A DNA stretch of 64,000 nt from CAHJXF01 sp038254545. Its GTDB lineage: Bacteria > Pseudomonadota > Gammaproteobacteria > Burkholderiales > Burkholderiaceae_D. The stretch covers positions 5,266-69,265 of the forward strand of contig JBBSGB010000019.1 of the NCBI GenBank assembly GCA_038254545.1, read 5' to 3'. The notes beneath the pieces were generated by a model. The model was not told where the DNA came from and did no database searches. It was given only the letters and a program-made list of their open reading frames with translations. This document shows, piece by piece, positions 44,449 to 53,223 of the stretch. Within the stretch, counting starts at the first letter, position 1; each line of letters starts with the position of its first letter. The position numbers and the translations under genes were made by a program.

Positions 44449-46494
44449 TTGAGCACACTCGAACTCTCGCTGCTGTTCCTCTTCGCCGCCGTGTGCGGTG
44501 TGGTGGTGTTTCGCCTGATCCACCTACCGCCCATGCTCGGCTACCTGGTGGTGGGCATCGTGATCGGCCCGCATGCGCTGGGATGGGCCAGCGATCTCGA
44601 GAGCACGCGCCATCTCGCCGAGTTCGGCGTGGTATTCCTGATGTTCTCGATCGGGCTCGAGTTCAGCCTGGCCAAGCTCTATGCGATGAAGCGCATCGTG
44701 TTCGGGCTGGGCCTGGCCCAGGTCGCGATCACGATCGTGGTGACGGTGGTCGGTGGTTACGGCCTGACGCGCCTCCTGCCCGGCCTGTTCGGCCATCCCG
44801 GCGGCGCTGCGCTGCTCGCCCTGGGTGGCGCGCTTGCCATGTCATCGACGGCGATCGTCGTCAAGCTGCTGACCGAGCGCATCGAACTCGAGACCGAGCA
44901 CGGCCGGCGCATCGTCGGCGTGCTGCTGTTCCAGGATCTGGCGGTCGTTCCGCTCCTGATCATCGTGCCGGCGCTGGCTTCGCCCGACGGCGAACTCACG
45001 CAGACGCTGACGCTGGCGTTCGTGAAGGCTGCCGGGGTCCTGGCGTTGTTGCTGTACTTCGGCCAGAAGCTGATGGGTGTCTGGTTCACGATCGTCGCGC
45101 GCCGACGGTCGCAGGAACTCTTTATGCTCAATCTGCTCCTGGTCACGCTCGGCCTCGCGTGGATCACCGAGCTTGCCGGCCTGTCGCTCGCGCTCGGCGC
45201 CTTCGTGGCCGGCATGCTGATCTCGGAGACCGAGTACCGGCATCGCGTGGAAGAAGACATCAAGCCGTTTCGCGACGTGCTGCTGGGTCTGTTCTTCATC
45301 ACCATCGGCATGCTGCTCAACTTGCAGGTCGTGCTCTCGCACATCGGACTCGTGCTGTTGCTGCTGTTGGTGCCGATCGGCCTGAAGCTCCTGTTGATCA
45401 CGGGCCTTGCGAAACTCTTCGGCGCCAGTCCGGGCGTGGCGATACGCACGGGACTCGGACTGGCGCAGGCCGGGGAATTCGGCTTCGTGCTGCTCAATCT
45501 CGCCGGCGAGCTACAGCTACTCGATCCGTTGCTGATGCAGATCGTGTTGGCCGCGATGCTGCTGTCGATGCTGTCCGCGCCATTCCTGATCCAGTACAGC
45601 GAGCGCATCGCGCTGCGCGTGTCATCGTCCGAATGGATGTTGCAATCGCTCGCGTTGACGCAGATCGCCAGTCGCACGATGGCCACGAGCGGCCATGTGA
45701 TCGTGTGCGGCTTCGGGCGCAGCGGCCAGGGCCTGGTGCGGCTGCTCGACCAGGAAAGCATCGCTTACGTCGCGCTCGATCTCGACCCCGATCGGGTTCG
45801 CGACGCCCAACTGGCAGGCGACTCCGTCGTCTATGGCGACGCGACGCGACGCGAGTCGCTCTCGGCCGCGGGTATCCAGCGCGCGGCTGCGCTGGTCGTG
45901 ACTTACGCGGAAACCAATGCGGCCGAAAAGACGTTGCACTTCGTGCACGAACTCGCGCCGCATCTTCCGGTGATCGTGCGCACCCATGACGACGCCGACC
46001 TCGATCGTTTGCGCCGCGCAGGCGCGACCGAAGTCGTCCCGGAGATCGTCGAGGGCAGCCTGATGCTGGCGTCGCATGCGCTGCTGCTCCTGGGAGTGCC
46101 GGTGAAGCGCGTGGCCGAGCGGCTTTCGGAGGCGCGCGAAGCGCGCTATCGGATGCTGTCGGGCTTCTTCCACGGCGCCGACGACAAGGATGCGGGCCTG
46201 GCCGAGGCGCGCGGCGACGCGCACGACGGTCCGGTCAGCGACGCGCGCCGCGTGCGGCTGCGTTCGGTGATGCTGGCCGCGAACAGCCACGCGATCGGCA
46301 AGACATTGGCCGATACCGGCATCGACCAGCTCGGCGTGGCGGTGACTGCGATTCGTCGGCGCGGAATACGTGGGGTCGATCCCGCGCCCGATGCGCTTCT
46401 CGAGGCTGGTGACGGGCTGGTGTTGCGCGGCTCGCTCGAAGCACTGGCGCGCGCAGAGCAAAGGCTGGCGGAGACGCGCGACCGGACGCGGTGA
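44449..46494 (+). CDS. CPA2 monovalent cation:proton antiporter, KefB/C-like
   Basis: 681 aa. Residues 1-380 form a 12-13-helix antiporter domain with LPPMLGYLVVGIVIGPHAL and the SETEYRHRVEEDIKPFRDVL region. A KTN/RCK domain starts HVIVCGFGRSGQGLVRLLD with the GxGxxG nucleotide loop, and a TrkA_C domain follows (LRSVMLAANSHAIGKTL). It probably exports K+ under electrophile or pH stress. The TTG at 44449 is the only start that keeps the first helix intact. It is divergent from kdsD. Confidence 0.9.
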   Translation: MSTLELSLLFLFAAVCGVVVFRLIHLPPMLGYLVVGIVIGPHALGWASDLESTRHLAEFGVVFLMFSIGLEFSLAKLYAMKRIVFGLGLAQVAITIVVTVVGGYGLTRLLPGLFGHPGGAALLALGGALAMSSTAIVVKLLTERIELETEHGRRIVGVLLFQDLAVVPLLIIVPALASPDGELTQTLTLAFVKAAGVLALLLYFGQKLMGVWFTIVARRRSQELFMLNLLLVTLGLAWITELAGLSLALGAFVAGMLISETEYRHRVEEDIKPFRDVLLGLFFITIGMLLNLQVVLSHIGLVLLLLLVPIGLKLLLITGLAKLFGASPGVAIRTGLGLAQAGEFGFVLLNLAGELQLLDPLLMQIVLAAMLLSMLSAPFLIQYSERIALRVSSSEWMLQSLALTQIASRTMATSGHVIVCGFGRSGQGLVRLLDQESIAYVALDLDPDRVRDAQLAGDSVVYGDATRRESLSAAGIQRAAALVVTYAETNAAEKTLHFVHELAPHLPVIVRTHDDADLDRLRRAGATEVVPEIVEGSLMLASHALLLLGVPVKRVAERLSEAREARYRMLSGFFHGADDKDAGLAEARGDAHDGPVSDARRVRLRSVMLAANSHAIGKTLADTGIDQLGVAVTAIRRRGIRGVDPAPDALLEAGDGLVLRGSLEALARAEQRLAETRDRTR

Positions 46495-46603
46495 CGAATG
46501 AGGATTGAAGGATCGAGGCGCCAAAAGCTGGCCTGATGTCCAGAGCGCGTGCGCGAATCCGAACTTCACCGAGGCACGAGGTATCGAACACGGAGCGCAT
46601 CGT

Positions 46604-46609
46604 TATAAT
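46604..46609 (+). promoter_or_regulatory. Possible -10 box (TATAAT) for the mla operon
   Basis: A perfect TATAAT at 46604-46609 lies 41 bases before the mlaF ATG. No good -35 box is visible at the usual distance, so this is a weak call. Confidence 0.35.
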
Positions 46610-46650
46610 CACCCGTTGCACTCTGCCCGTATTTCTCCCTCCCGCTCCTG

Positions 46651-47520
46651 ATGATCGAATCCGCCGCTACCGCGGTCCCGGACGGCCCGCTCGTCGATAT
46701 TTCCGATCTGCATTTTCGATACGGTGCGCGCGCCATCCTGTCGGGGGTGACGATGCAATTCGGGCGCGGCAAGGTGATCGCCGTGATGGGCGGATCGGGT
46801 TCGGGCAAGACCACCATCCTGCGATTGATCGGCGGCCAACTCCGCGCGGAGGCGGGCGCGGTTCGCGTGGCGGGCCAGGAGACCGGCACCATGAGCGAGC
46901 GCGAGCTGTACGCGATGCGCCGGCGCATGGGCATACTGTTCCAGTTCGGCGCGCTGTTCACCGACATGAGCGTGTTCGAGAACGTCGCGTTTCCGCTGCG
47001 CGAACACACCGACCTTTCAGACGAACTGATCCGCGATCTGGTGCTGATGAAGCTGAATGCGGTCGGGTTGCGCGGCGCGCATGCGTTGATGCCCGGCGAA
47101 ATCTCGGGCGGCATGGCGCGTCGCGTGGCGCTCGCGCGGGCGATCGCGCTCGATCCCGAACTGATTCTCTACGACGAGCCGTTCGCAGGGCTGGACCCGA
47201 TCTCGCTGGGCGTGACCGCGAACCTGATCCGCTCACTCACCGATGCGCTCGGCGCGACTTCGATCGTCGTCACGCACGATGTCGCGGAATCGCTGGCGAT
47301 CGCCGACTACGTTTATTTCATCGCGTCGGGCAAGGTCGCGGCCGAAGGCACGCCTGACGAGCTCGCAAAATCGACCGACCCCTTCGTGCGCCAGTTCGTC
47401 GATGGCGCCCCGGACGGGCCGGTGCCGTTCCACTATCCGGCGCCGTCGTTTGCGGCCGACCTCGGACTTGCCGACGTGGCGACGCAGGCAGCGGCGAACG
47501 AAAGCGAGAATCCTCGATGA
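46651..47520 (+). CDS. mlaF: Phospholipid ABC transporter ATPase MlaF
   Basis: 289 aa. Walker A GGSGSGKT (47-54), ABC signature ISGGMARRVALARA and Walker B LILYDEPFAGLDPIS. With MlaE, MlaD and MlaB it forms the inner-membrane complex that moves phospholipids between membranes. It overlaps mlaE by 4 bp (ATGA). The operon order mlaFEDACB includes mlaA, which in E. coli lies elsewhere. Confidence 0.95.
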   Translation: MIESAATAVPDGPLVDISDLHFRYGARAILSGVTMQFGRGKVIAVMGGSGSGKTTILRLIGGQLRAEAGAVRVAGQETGTMSERELYAMRRRMGILFQFGALFTDMSVFENVAFPLREHTDLSDELIRDLVLMKLNAVGLRGAHALMPGEISGGMARRVALARAIALDPELILYDEPFAGLDPISLGVTANLIRSLTDALGATSIVVTHDVAESLAIADYVYFIASGKVAAEGTPDELAKSTDPFVRQFVDGAPDGPVPFHYPAPSFAADLGLADVATQAAANESENPR

Positions 47521-48296
47521 ACCCGGTCGCCGCCATCGGCGCGTGGAGCATCGGCGTGGTTCGCGACGCGGGCAATGCCGCGCTCTTCTTTCTCGCGATC
47601 CTCGCGCGGACGTTTCATGCGCTGCGGCGCTTTCGGCTGGTTCGCGACCAGATCCATTTCCTCGGCAATTATTCGTTCGTCATCATCGTCGTCTCGGGGC
47701 TGTTCGTGGGGTTCGTGCTGGGGCTGCAGGGCTATTACACCTTGCGGCGCTATGGGTCGGAGCAGGCGCTCGGTCTTCTGGTCGCGCTGTCGCTGGTGCG
47801 CGAGCTCGGGCCGGTCGTGACCGCGCTGTTGTTCGCGGGCCGCGCAGGTACATCGCTGACGGCCGAGATCGGCCTGATGAAGGCGGGTGAGCAGTTGTCG
47901 GCGATGGAGATGATGGCGGTCGATCCGGTCGCGCGCGTGATTGCGCCACGCTTTCTCGCCGGCGTGATCGCGATGCCCATCCTCGCCGCACTGTTCTCGG
48001 CGGTCGGCATCATCGGCGGCTACATCGTGGGCGTGCAACTGATCGGCGTCGATGAAGGCGCGTTCTGGTCGCAGATGCAAGGCGGCGTCGACGTCTGGAA
48101 CGACGTGGGCAACGGCGTGATCAAGAGCTTCGTGTTCGGTGTCGCGGTCACCTTCATCGCGCTTCGCCAGGGCTACGAGGCGAATCCCACGCCCGAAGGC
48201 GTGTCACGCGCGACCACCCGCACCGTAGTGGCCGCGTCGCTCGCGGTGCTCGGGCTGGACTTCATATTGACGGCGCTGATGTTCAGCACGAGCTGA
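47517..48296 (+). CDS. mlaE: Phospholipid ABC transporter permease MlaE
   Basis: 259 aa with about five to six membrane helices and the MlaE-type motifs GFVLGLQGYYTLRRYGSEQ, LSLVRELGPVVTALLFAGR and GTSLTAEIGLMKAGEQLSAM. It is the membrane partner of MlaF and sits 26 bp before mlaD. Confidence 0.95.
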   Translation: MNPVAAIGAWSIGVVRDAGNAALFFLAILARTFHALRRFRLVRDQIHFLGNYSFVIIVVSGLFVGFVLGLQGYYTLRRYGSEQALGLLVALSLVRELGPVVTALLFAGRAGTSLTAEIGLMKAGEQLSAMEMMAVDPVARVIAPRFLAGVIAMPILAALFSAVGIIGGYIVGVQLIGVDEGAFWSQMQGGVDVWNDVGNGVIKSFVFGVAVTFIALRQGYEANPTPEGVSRATTRTVVAASLAVLGLDFILTALMFSTS

Positions 48297-48322
48297 ACAC
48301 GAAGGGCCGAAAAGGAAAGCAC

Positions 48323-48856
48323 ATGCAATCGAAAGCCATCGACTTCTGGGTCGGCCTGTTCGTGATCGCCGGCGCAGCCGCACTATTGTTTCTCGCGCTC
48401 AAGGCGGGCAACCTTGCATCTTTTTCGACGCAGGCCACGTATCGGGTCAATGCGAAGTTCGACAACATCGGCGGCCTGAAGCCGCGCGCGCCCGTAAAGA
48501 GCGCGGGCGTCGTGGTCGGGCGCGTCGCCGCGATTCGCTTCGACGACAAGTCGTATCAGGCGGTGGCCGACATCGATCTGGACGCCGGCTACAAGTTTCC
48601 GAAAGACAGTTCTGCCAAAATACTGACCTCGGGTCTCCTCGGCGAGCAGTATCTGGGCCTCGAGCCCGGCGCCGAACAAGCGATGCTGGCCAACGGCGAT
48701 CGCATCGTGGCCACGCAGTCCGCAGTCATCCTGGAGAATCTGATCAGTCAGTTCCTGTTCAGCAAGGCGGCTGAAGGGAAGTCGCCGCCCGCGTCGCAAC
48801 AGTCAACGCCGCAGTCATCGCAACAGTCAGTGGATACCAAGGACAACAAACCATGA
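48323..48856 (+). CDS. mlaD: MCE-domain lipid-binding protein MlaD
   Basis: 177 aa. A single N-terminal anchor (DFWVGLFVIAGAAALLFLAL), one MCE domain (YRVNAKFDNIGGLKPRAPVK) and a Gln/Ser-rich tail. It forms the hexameric ring over MlaFE that receives phospholipid. Its stop overlaps the mlaA start (ATGA). Confidence 0.95.
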   Translation: MQSKAIDFWVGLFVIAGAAALLFLALKAGNLASFSTQATYRVNAKFDNIGGLKPRAPVKSAGVVVGRVAAIRFDDKSYQAVADIDLDAGYKFPKDSSAKILTSGLLGEQYLGLEPGAEQAMLANGDRIVATQSAVILENLISQFLFSKAAEGKSPPASQQSTPQSSQQSVDTKDNKP

Positions 48857-49728
48857 ACCCTTCCAAAGAGACGATGACTTCGGCAACGACACCAACGGCG
48901 CGAACAGCGATGCGATCGCGCTTGGGCTGGAGTTTTCGCTGGGCCGTGGTTGCGATGCTCGCCGCATCGACGGCGCTCGTCACCGGATGCGCGACCACCC
49001 AGCAGGCCATCGAGCGGGTCAAGACGGCCGGCTCGCGCTTCGACCCGATCGAACCCGTTAATCGCGTGATCTACACCTTCAACGACAGGGTCGACAAGGC
49101 GGTCGTCAAGCCGGTAGCGGAAGGCTACAAGGCGATCCTGCCGACGCAGGTGCGCTATTGCATCTCGAACGTCTTCGGCAACATCGCCGACGTACCCACG
49201 GCGCTCAACAATTTCCTGCAAGGCAAGATCAAGGAGGGCGGATCGGACATGTGCCGCGTGGGCGTCAACACCACCGTCGGCCTGCTGGGCTGCTTCGACA
49301 TCGCGTCGAAATGGGGCTTCGAGAAGCACAACGAGGACTTCGGTCAGACGCTGGGGCGCTGGGGAGTCCAGACCGGCCCGTACATCGTCCTGCCGCTGCT
49401 CGGCCCGAGCACGCTGCGTGACGCGAGCGCATTGTTCCTGGTCGATTCCCGAACCGATCCCTTGCGCTACGTCAACGACATCCCGGTGCGCAATATCTCT
49501 TACGGCGTCCGTCTGGTCGATCGTCGCGCGCAATTGCTCGACACCACCAACTTCCTTGAAGACGCCGCGCTCGATCCCTATGTATTCGTTCGCGACGCCT
49601 ACCTCGCGCGCCGCCGCAGCCTCGTGAACGACGGCAATACGCGCCCTGCCGACGATACGCCCGGGGGAGATGCGACGCAGCCGACTTCGGGGCCCAAGCC
49701 GGCGGACGACGGACCGAGCAAGCAGTAG
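48853..49728 (+). CDS. mlaA: VacJ/MlaA outer-membrane lipoprotein
   Basis: 291 aa. The signal RWAVVAMLAASTALVTGC ends in lipobox VTGC, and the MlaA hallmark FDPIEPVNRVIYTFNDRVD follows. FGQTLGRWGVQTGPYIVLPL and STLRDASALFL are further family blocks. It removes misplaced phospholipid from the outer leaflet of the outer membrane and passes it to MlaC. The C-terminal 40 residues are Asp/Pro-rich. Confidence 0.95.
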   Translation: MNPSKETMTSATTPTARTAMRSRLGWSFRWAVVAMLAASTALVTGCATTQQAIERVKTAGSRFDPIEPVNRVIYTFNDRVDKAVVKPVAEGYKAILPTQVRYCISNVFGNIADVPTALNNFLQGKIKEGGSDMCRVGVNTTVGLLGCFDIASKWGFEKHNEDFGQTLGRWGVQTGPYIVLPLLGPSTLRDASALFLVDSRTDPLRYVNDIPVRNISYGVRLVDRRAQLLDTTNFLEDAALDPYVFVRDAYLARRRSLVNDGNTRPADDTPGGDATQPTSGPKPADDGPSKQ

Positions 49729-49948
49729 GCGGACGAGATTTGTTGCGCCTCGATACCGCGTTTCACCGGGTTCGCGGCGCCGCGCGCGATCCGGCGTGTC
49801 ATCCGATTCATCCTGCACCAGGTTAATGGCAGCACGGCCTGTTCGATAAGCAGGATGCGCGGGGAACACGCGACGTTCGCGCGCATCGAAACAGGTCGGC
49901 CGTTTTCAGCGTCCGTTTTGGCGGTCGCCCAACTCTTTGGAGAACCTC

Positions 49949-50620
49949 ATGACAAGCCCGCTCCTGGACTTGCAGAAATTTCGCAGCGTGTTCCTCGGCC
50001 TGGTCGCTGTGGCCATGTTGGCCGTTGCAGGGCCGGCATCTGCGCAGACCCAGGGTCTCGCGCCCGACGCGCTCGTCAAGAAGCTGACCGAAGAAGTCCT
50101 TGCGACCGTCAAGACCGACAAGGACATCCAGTCCGGCAACATCAACAAGATCCAGTCTCTGGTCGAGACCACGGTGCTGCCGTACGTCAACTTCCAGAAG
50201 ATGACCGCGAGCGCGGTTGGCCGCAACTGGTCCACGGCGACGCCCGAGCAACAGAAGCAGATCACGGACCAGTTCCGTCAATTGCTGGTCTACACGTATT
50301 CGGGTGCGCTGACCGAAGTGCGCGATCAGCAGGTGCAATACAAGCCGTTTCGCGCCGATCCCGCCGACACGGTGGTGCAGGTCAACACGCAGATCGTCAA
50401 CACGCGCGGCGGTGAGCCGATCACGCTCAACTACCGGCTCGAGAAGGGCAGCGATGGCTGGAAGATCATCGACGTCAATGTGCTCGGCGTGTGGCTGGTC
50501 GAGAACTATCGCAACACCTTTCAACAGGAAGTGAGCAAGGGCGGCGTCGACGGCCTGATCAAGGCGCTGACCGAAAAGAATCGGTCGCTTGCGACTTCAT
50601 CGAGCCGGCGCAAGAGCTGA
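49949..50620 (+). CDS. mlaC: Periplasmic phospholipid carrier MlaC
   Basis: 223 aa. A signal peptide (LGLVAVAMLAVAGPASAQTQ) and the MlaC/Ttg2D fold, with VLPYVNFQKMTASAVGRNW and TYSGALTEVRDQQVQYKPF. It ferries phospholipid between MlaA and MlaD. The ATG at 49949 follows TTTGGAGAAC; a TTG at 49937 is the upstream alternative. The 220-base gap before it holds nothing recognisable. Confidence 0.94.
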   Translation: MTSPLLDLQKFRSVFLGLVAVAMLAVAGPASAQTQGLAPDALVKKLTEEVLATVKTDKDIQSGNINKIQSLVETTVLPYVNFQKMTASAVGRNWSTATPEQQKQITDQFRQLLVYTYSGALTEVRDQQVQYKPFRADPADTVVQVNTQIVNTRGGEPITLNYRLEKGSDGWKIIDVNVLGVWLVENYRNTFQQEVSKGGVDGLIKALTEKNRSLATSSSRRKS

Positions 50621-50684
50621 TCGGTCACGGCCGAGACGCTCGTCGTTTTCTTCGCACGCAGGACGACCGAGCCTGCAGACATCC

Positions 50685-51014
50685 GTGTACAGCTTCCCCG
50701 CGCCGATCACGATGGGCAATGCATCGGCCAGCCTGGCGGATTGCATGCGTGCGATCGATGGCGGCGAAACCGAATTCGCGCTCGATGCGCTCGGCCGCTC
50801 GGATTCGTCCGCCGTCGCGGTCCTGCTCGCGGCGGCTCGCCATGCGCGGGAGAAAGGCAGGTCGCTTCGATGGACCGGAATGTCCGCGGCCGTCGCAAGC
50901 CTTGCAAAGCTTTACGGGGTCGATACGCTCCTGATCGGCGACCAGTCGATGCCGGCGGCCAAGGCAAGCTCGCGTATCACCACGATGCAGCAGGAATCTC
51001 ATCGACCACATTGA
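50685..51014 (+). CDS. mlaB: STAS-domain protein MlaB
   Basis: About 109 aa STAS domain: an opening strand FPAPITMGNASASLADCMRA, then ALDALGRSDSSAVAVLLAAA with the DSS turn typical of MlaB. MlaB binds MlaF and stabilises the transporter. No ATG fits; the GTG at 50685 starts the fold and is my choice, with M42 of a longer reading as an alternative. It follows mlaC by 64 bp. Confidence 0.8.
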   Translation: MYSFPAPITMGNASASLADCMRAIDGGETEFALDALGRSDSSAVAVLLAAARHAREKGRSLRWTGMSAAVASLAKLYGVDTLLIGDQSMPAAKASSRITTMQQESHRPH

Positions 51015-51025
51015 TCGAACCCGCT

Positions 51026-51055
51026 GAGATTCTCCTGCCGTCGGAATGACAACGG
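51026..51055. repeat. Degenerate REP-like element after mlaB
   Basis: Reads GAGATTCTCCTGCCGTCGGA and then ATGACAACGG. In the opposite orientation it resembles the same GTCATTCCCGCGAAGGCGGG-type element as at 24393-24419, with several substitutions. Confidence 0.35.
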
Positions 51056-51064
51056 TGCGCGGCC

Positions 51065-51070
51065 TATAAT
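51065..51070 (+). promoter_or_regulatory. Possible -10 box (TATAAT) for the ABC exporter
   Basis: TATAAT at 51065-51070, about 65 bases upstream of the ABC ATPase start. TCGGAA at 51041-51046 is a poor -35 candidate, so this is only a hint that the exporter can be transcribed separately from mla. Confidence 0.3.
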
Positions 51071-51134
51071 CTCGCCCTCGCCGCGTGCCCGATGGACTTG
51101 CCGCGTGCTCCCCCGTGGTATTTCCAGATCACCC

Positions 51135-52070
51135 ATGCCGGCCGCCATCCATCTCGAAAACGTGCAGAAGCGCTACCGCGCGCTGCAGGCGCTTGCGGGC
51201 GTGAGCTTCGCGATCGACGAGGGCGACTTCTTCGGGCTGCTCGGACCCAACGGCGCCGGCAAGACCACCCTGATCTCGATCATCGCGGGCCTCACGCGCG
51301 CCGACGCGGGCACGGCGCGCGTGCTCGGCCACGATGTCGTGACCGACTATCGCGCGAGTCGGCGGCTGCTCGGCGTGGTGCCGCAGGAGCTGGTGTTCGA
51401 TCCCTTCTTCACCGTGCGCGAGACCCTGCGCATCCAGTCGGGCTACTTCGGTCTCTCGAACAACGATCGCTGGATCGACGAGATCATGCACAACCTCGAC
51501 CTGACGGCCAAGGCCAACGTCAACATGCGCGCCTTGTCGGGCGGCATGAAGCGTCGCGTGCTGGTGGCGCAAGCGCTGGTGCACAAGCCGCCGGTGATCG
51601 TGCTCGACGAGCCGACCGCCGGTGTCGATGTCGAATTGCGGCAGACCCTGTGGCAATTCATCGCGCGCCTGAATCGCGAAGGCCACACCATCGTGCTGAC
51701 CACGCATTACCTCGAAGAAGCGCAGGCGCTGTGCAAGTGCATCGCGATGCTGCAACACGGCCGCGTGGTCGCGCTCGAATCGACCGCCTCGCTGCTCGCG
51801 CGCTTCGACGCGGCGCAATTGATCCTGCATTTCGCGCGGGGACATCTTCCCGAAGGCCTGGTCGATCGCGCCGTCGAGCCAGGGACCGCGCGCACCTCCG
51901 ACCGCGTGGCCTTGCGCCTGGCCGCTGCGAGCGAAGTCGAGCCGATCCTGGCGAGCTGCCGCGCGGCCGGCGCGGTGATCGACCAGGTCGCGATCCAGCG
52001 CGCCGATCTCGAAGACGTGTTCATGCAGATCATGAGCGGCGCGCGCGGTGAAGCGGCGGTGGCGCAGTGA
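51135..52070 (+). CDS. ABC-2 exporter ATPase (YadG-like)
   Basis: 311 aa. Walker A GPNGAGKTTL, ABC signature LSGGMKRRVLVAQALVHKPP, Walker B VIVLDEPTAGVDVELR, and a C-terminal extension of about 90 residues as in CcmA/YadG-type exporters. It pairs with the permease 19 bp downstream. The substrate is unknown. The pair sits between mlaB and ibaG. The ATG at 51135 is chosen because it starts directly before the ATPase fold. Confidence 0.92.
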   Translation: MPAAIHLENVQKRYRALQALAGVSFAIDEGDFFGLLGPNGAGKTTLISIIAGLTRADAGTARVLGHDVVTDYRASRRLLGVVPQELVFDPFFTVRETLRIQSGYFGLSNNDRWIDEIMHNLDLTAKANVNMRALSGGMKRRVLVAQALVHKPPVIVLDEPTAGVDVELRQTLWQFIARLNREGHTIVLTTHYLEEAQALCKCIAMLQHGRVVALESTASLLARFDAAQLILHFARGHLPEGLVDRAVEPGTARTSDRVALRLAAASEVEPILASCRAAGAVIDQVAIQRADLEDVFMQIMSGARGEAAVAQ

Positions 52071-52089
52071 GCACGCAGGTGGATACGCA

Positions 52090-52947
52090 ATGAACACACA
52101 AGCGAGTGCGGTGTCCACGCCCGCAATGACGGACGCGAACGCGGTGGCCGCAGCGCCGCCCCAGCTTCCCGAAGGTGCGGACTTCGGCCAGGCAACCGGC
52201 TTTCGCACGCTGTTCTACAAGGAGTCCTTGCGCTTCTGGAAGGTCGGCTACCAGACCGTCGGCGCCCCGATCCTCGTGGCGGTGCTTTATCTGATGATCT
52301 TTTCGCACGTGCTCGAAGATCACGTGAAGGTCTATGGCCGCATCTCGTACACCGCGTTCCTGATCCCCGGCCTGGTGATGATGGCGATGCTGCAGAACGC
52401 GTTCGCCAACGCCACCTCCTCGCTGATCCAGTCCAAGATCAGCGGCAATTTGGTATTCGTGTTGCTGACGCCGCTGTCGCATCGCGAAGTGTTCGCGGCC
52501 TACGTGCTCGCATCGATGGTGCGCGGGCTCGTGGTGGGCGTAGGGGTGCTGGTGGTGACCTTGTGGTTCGCGGTGCCCGACTTCGCCGCGCCGCTGTGGA
52601 TCATCGTGTTCGCATTGATCGCCACGACCGCGCTCGGCACCCTCGGCCTGATCGCCGGCGTGTGGGCCGAGAAGTTCGATCAGGTCGCCGCGTTCCAGAA
52701 CTTCCTGATCATGCCGGCGACCTTTCTCTCGGGCGTGTTCTACTCGGTGCACTCGTTGCCGCCGTTCTGGCAGAGCGTGTCGCACGCCAATCCCTTCTTC
52801 TACATGATCGACGGCTTTCGCTACGGCTTCTTCGGCGTGTCCGACGTATCGCCGTGGGTCAGCCTCGCGATCGTCGGCGCCACTTGCGCCGTGTTCGTGG
52901 CGATCGCGCTGAAGTTGCTCGCGTCCGGCTACAAGACGCGCCACTAG
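52090..52947 (+). CDS. ABC-2 exporter permease (YadH-like)
   Basis: 285 aa with about six membrane helices, starting at APILVAVLYLMIFSHVL. LIPGLVMMAMLQNAFANATS is the ABC-2 family block. About 45 hydrophilic residues precede the first helix. It works with the upstream ATPase as a drug, lipid or polymer exporter; which one cannot be read. Confidence 0.92.
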   Translation: MNTQASAVSTPAMTDANAVAAAPPQLPEGADFGQATGFRTLFYKESLRFWKVGYQTVGAPILVAVLYLMIFSHVLEDHVKVYGRISYTAFLIPGLVMMAMLQNAFANATSSLIQSKISGNLVFVLLTPLSHREVFAAYVLASMVRGLVVGVGVLVVTLWFAVPDFAAPLWIIVFALIATTALGTLGLIAGVWAEKFDQVAAFQNFLIMPATFLSGVFYSVHSLPPFWQSVSHANPFFYMIDGFRYGFFGVSDVSPWVSLAIVGATCAVFVAIALKLLASGYKTRH

Positions 52948-52959
52948 ATTGATCTGACC

Positions 52960-53223
52960 ATGATGACCAAGGAAATGATTCGCGAGCTGATCGCGTCCCA
53001 CATCGCCTGCACCGAGCTCGACGTGCGCGGCGACGACGGCGCGCACTTCGAGGCGACCATCGTCGCGCCGGCCTTCGTCGGCAAGTCGAGAGTCGCGCGC
53101 CATCAGCTCGTCTACGCAGCTCTCGGCGACCACATGAAGGAAGCGATACACGCGCTGTCGTTCAAGACGCTGACGCCCGACGAGCGTTCGGAGCAAACGC
53201 CTGCGGACCTGAAGCGTGGATAA
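52960..53223 (+). CDS. ibaG: BolA-family protein IbaG
   Basis: 87 aa BolA fold: VRGDDGAHFEATIVAPAFVG, KSRVARHQLVYAALGDHM and HALSFKTLTPDE. The position next to murA and after mla matches E. coli ibaG (yrbA). IbaG proteins work with monothiol glutaredoxins in Fe-S handling. The gene overlaps murA by 8 bp. An ATG one codon downstream (52963) is an alternative. Confidence 0.9.
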   Translation: MMTKEMIRELIASHIACTELDVRGDDGAHFEATIVAPAFVGKSRVARHQLVYAALGDHMKEAIHALSFKTLTPDERSEQTPADLKRG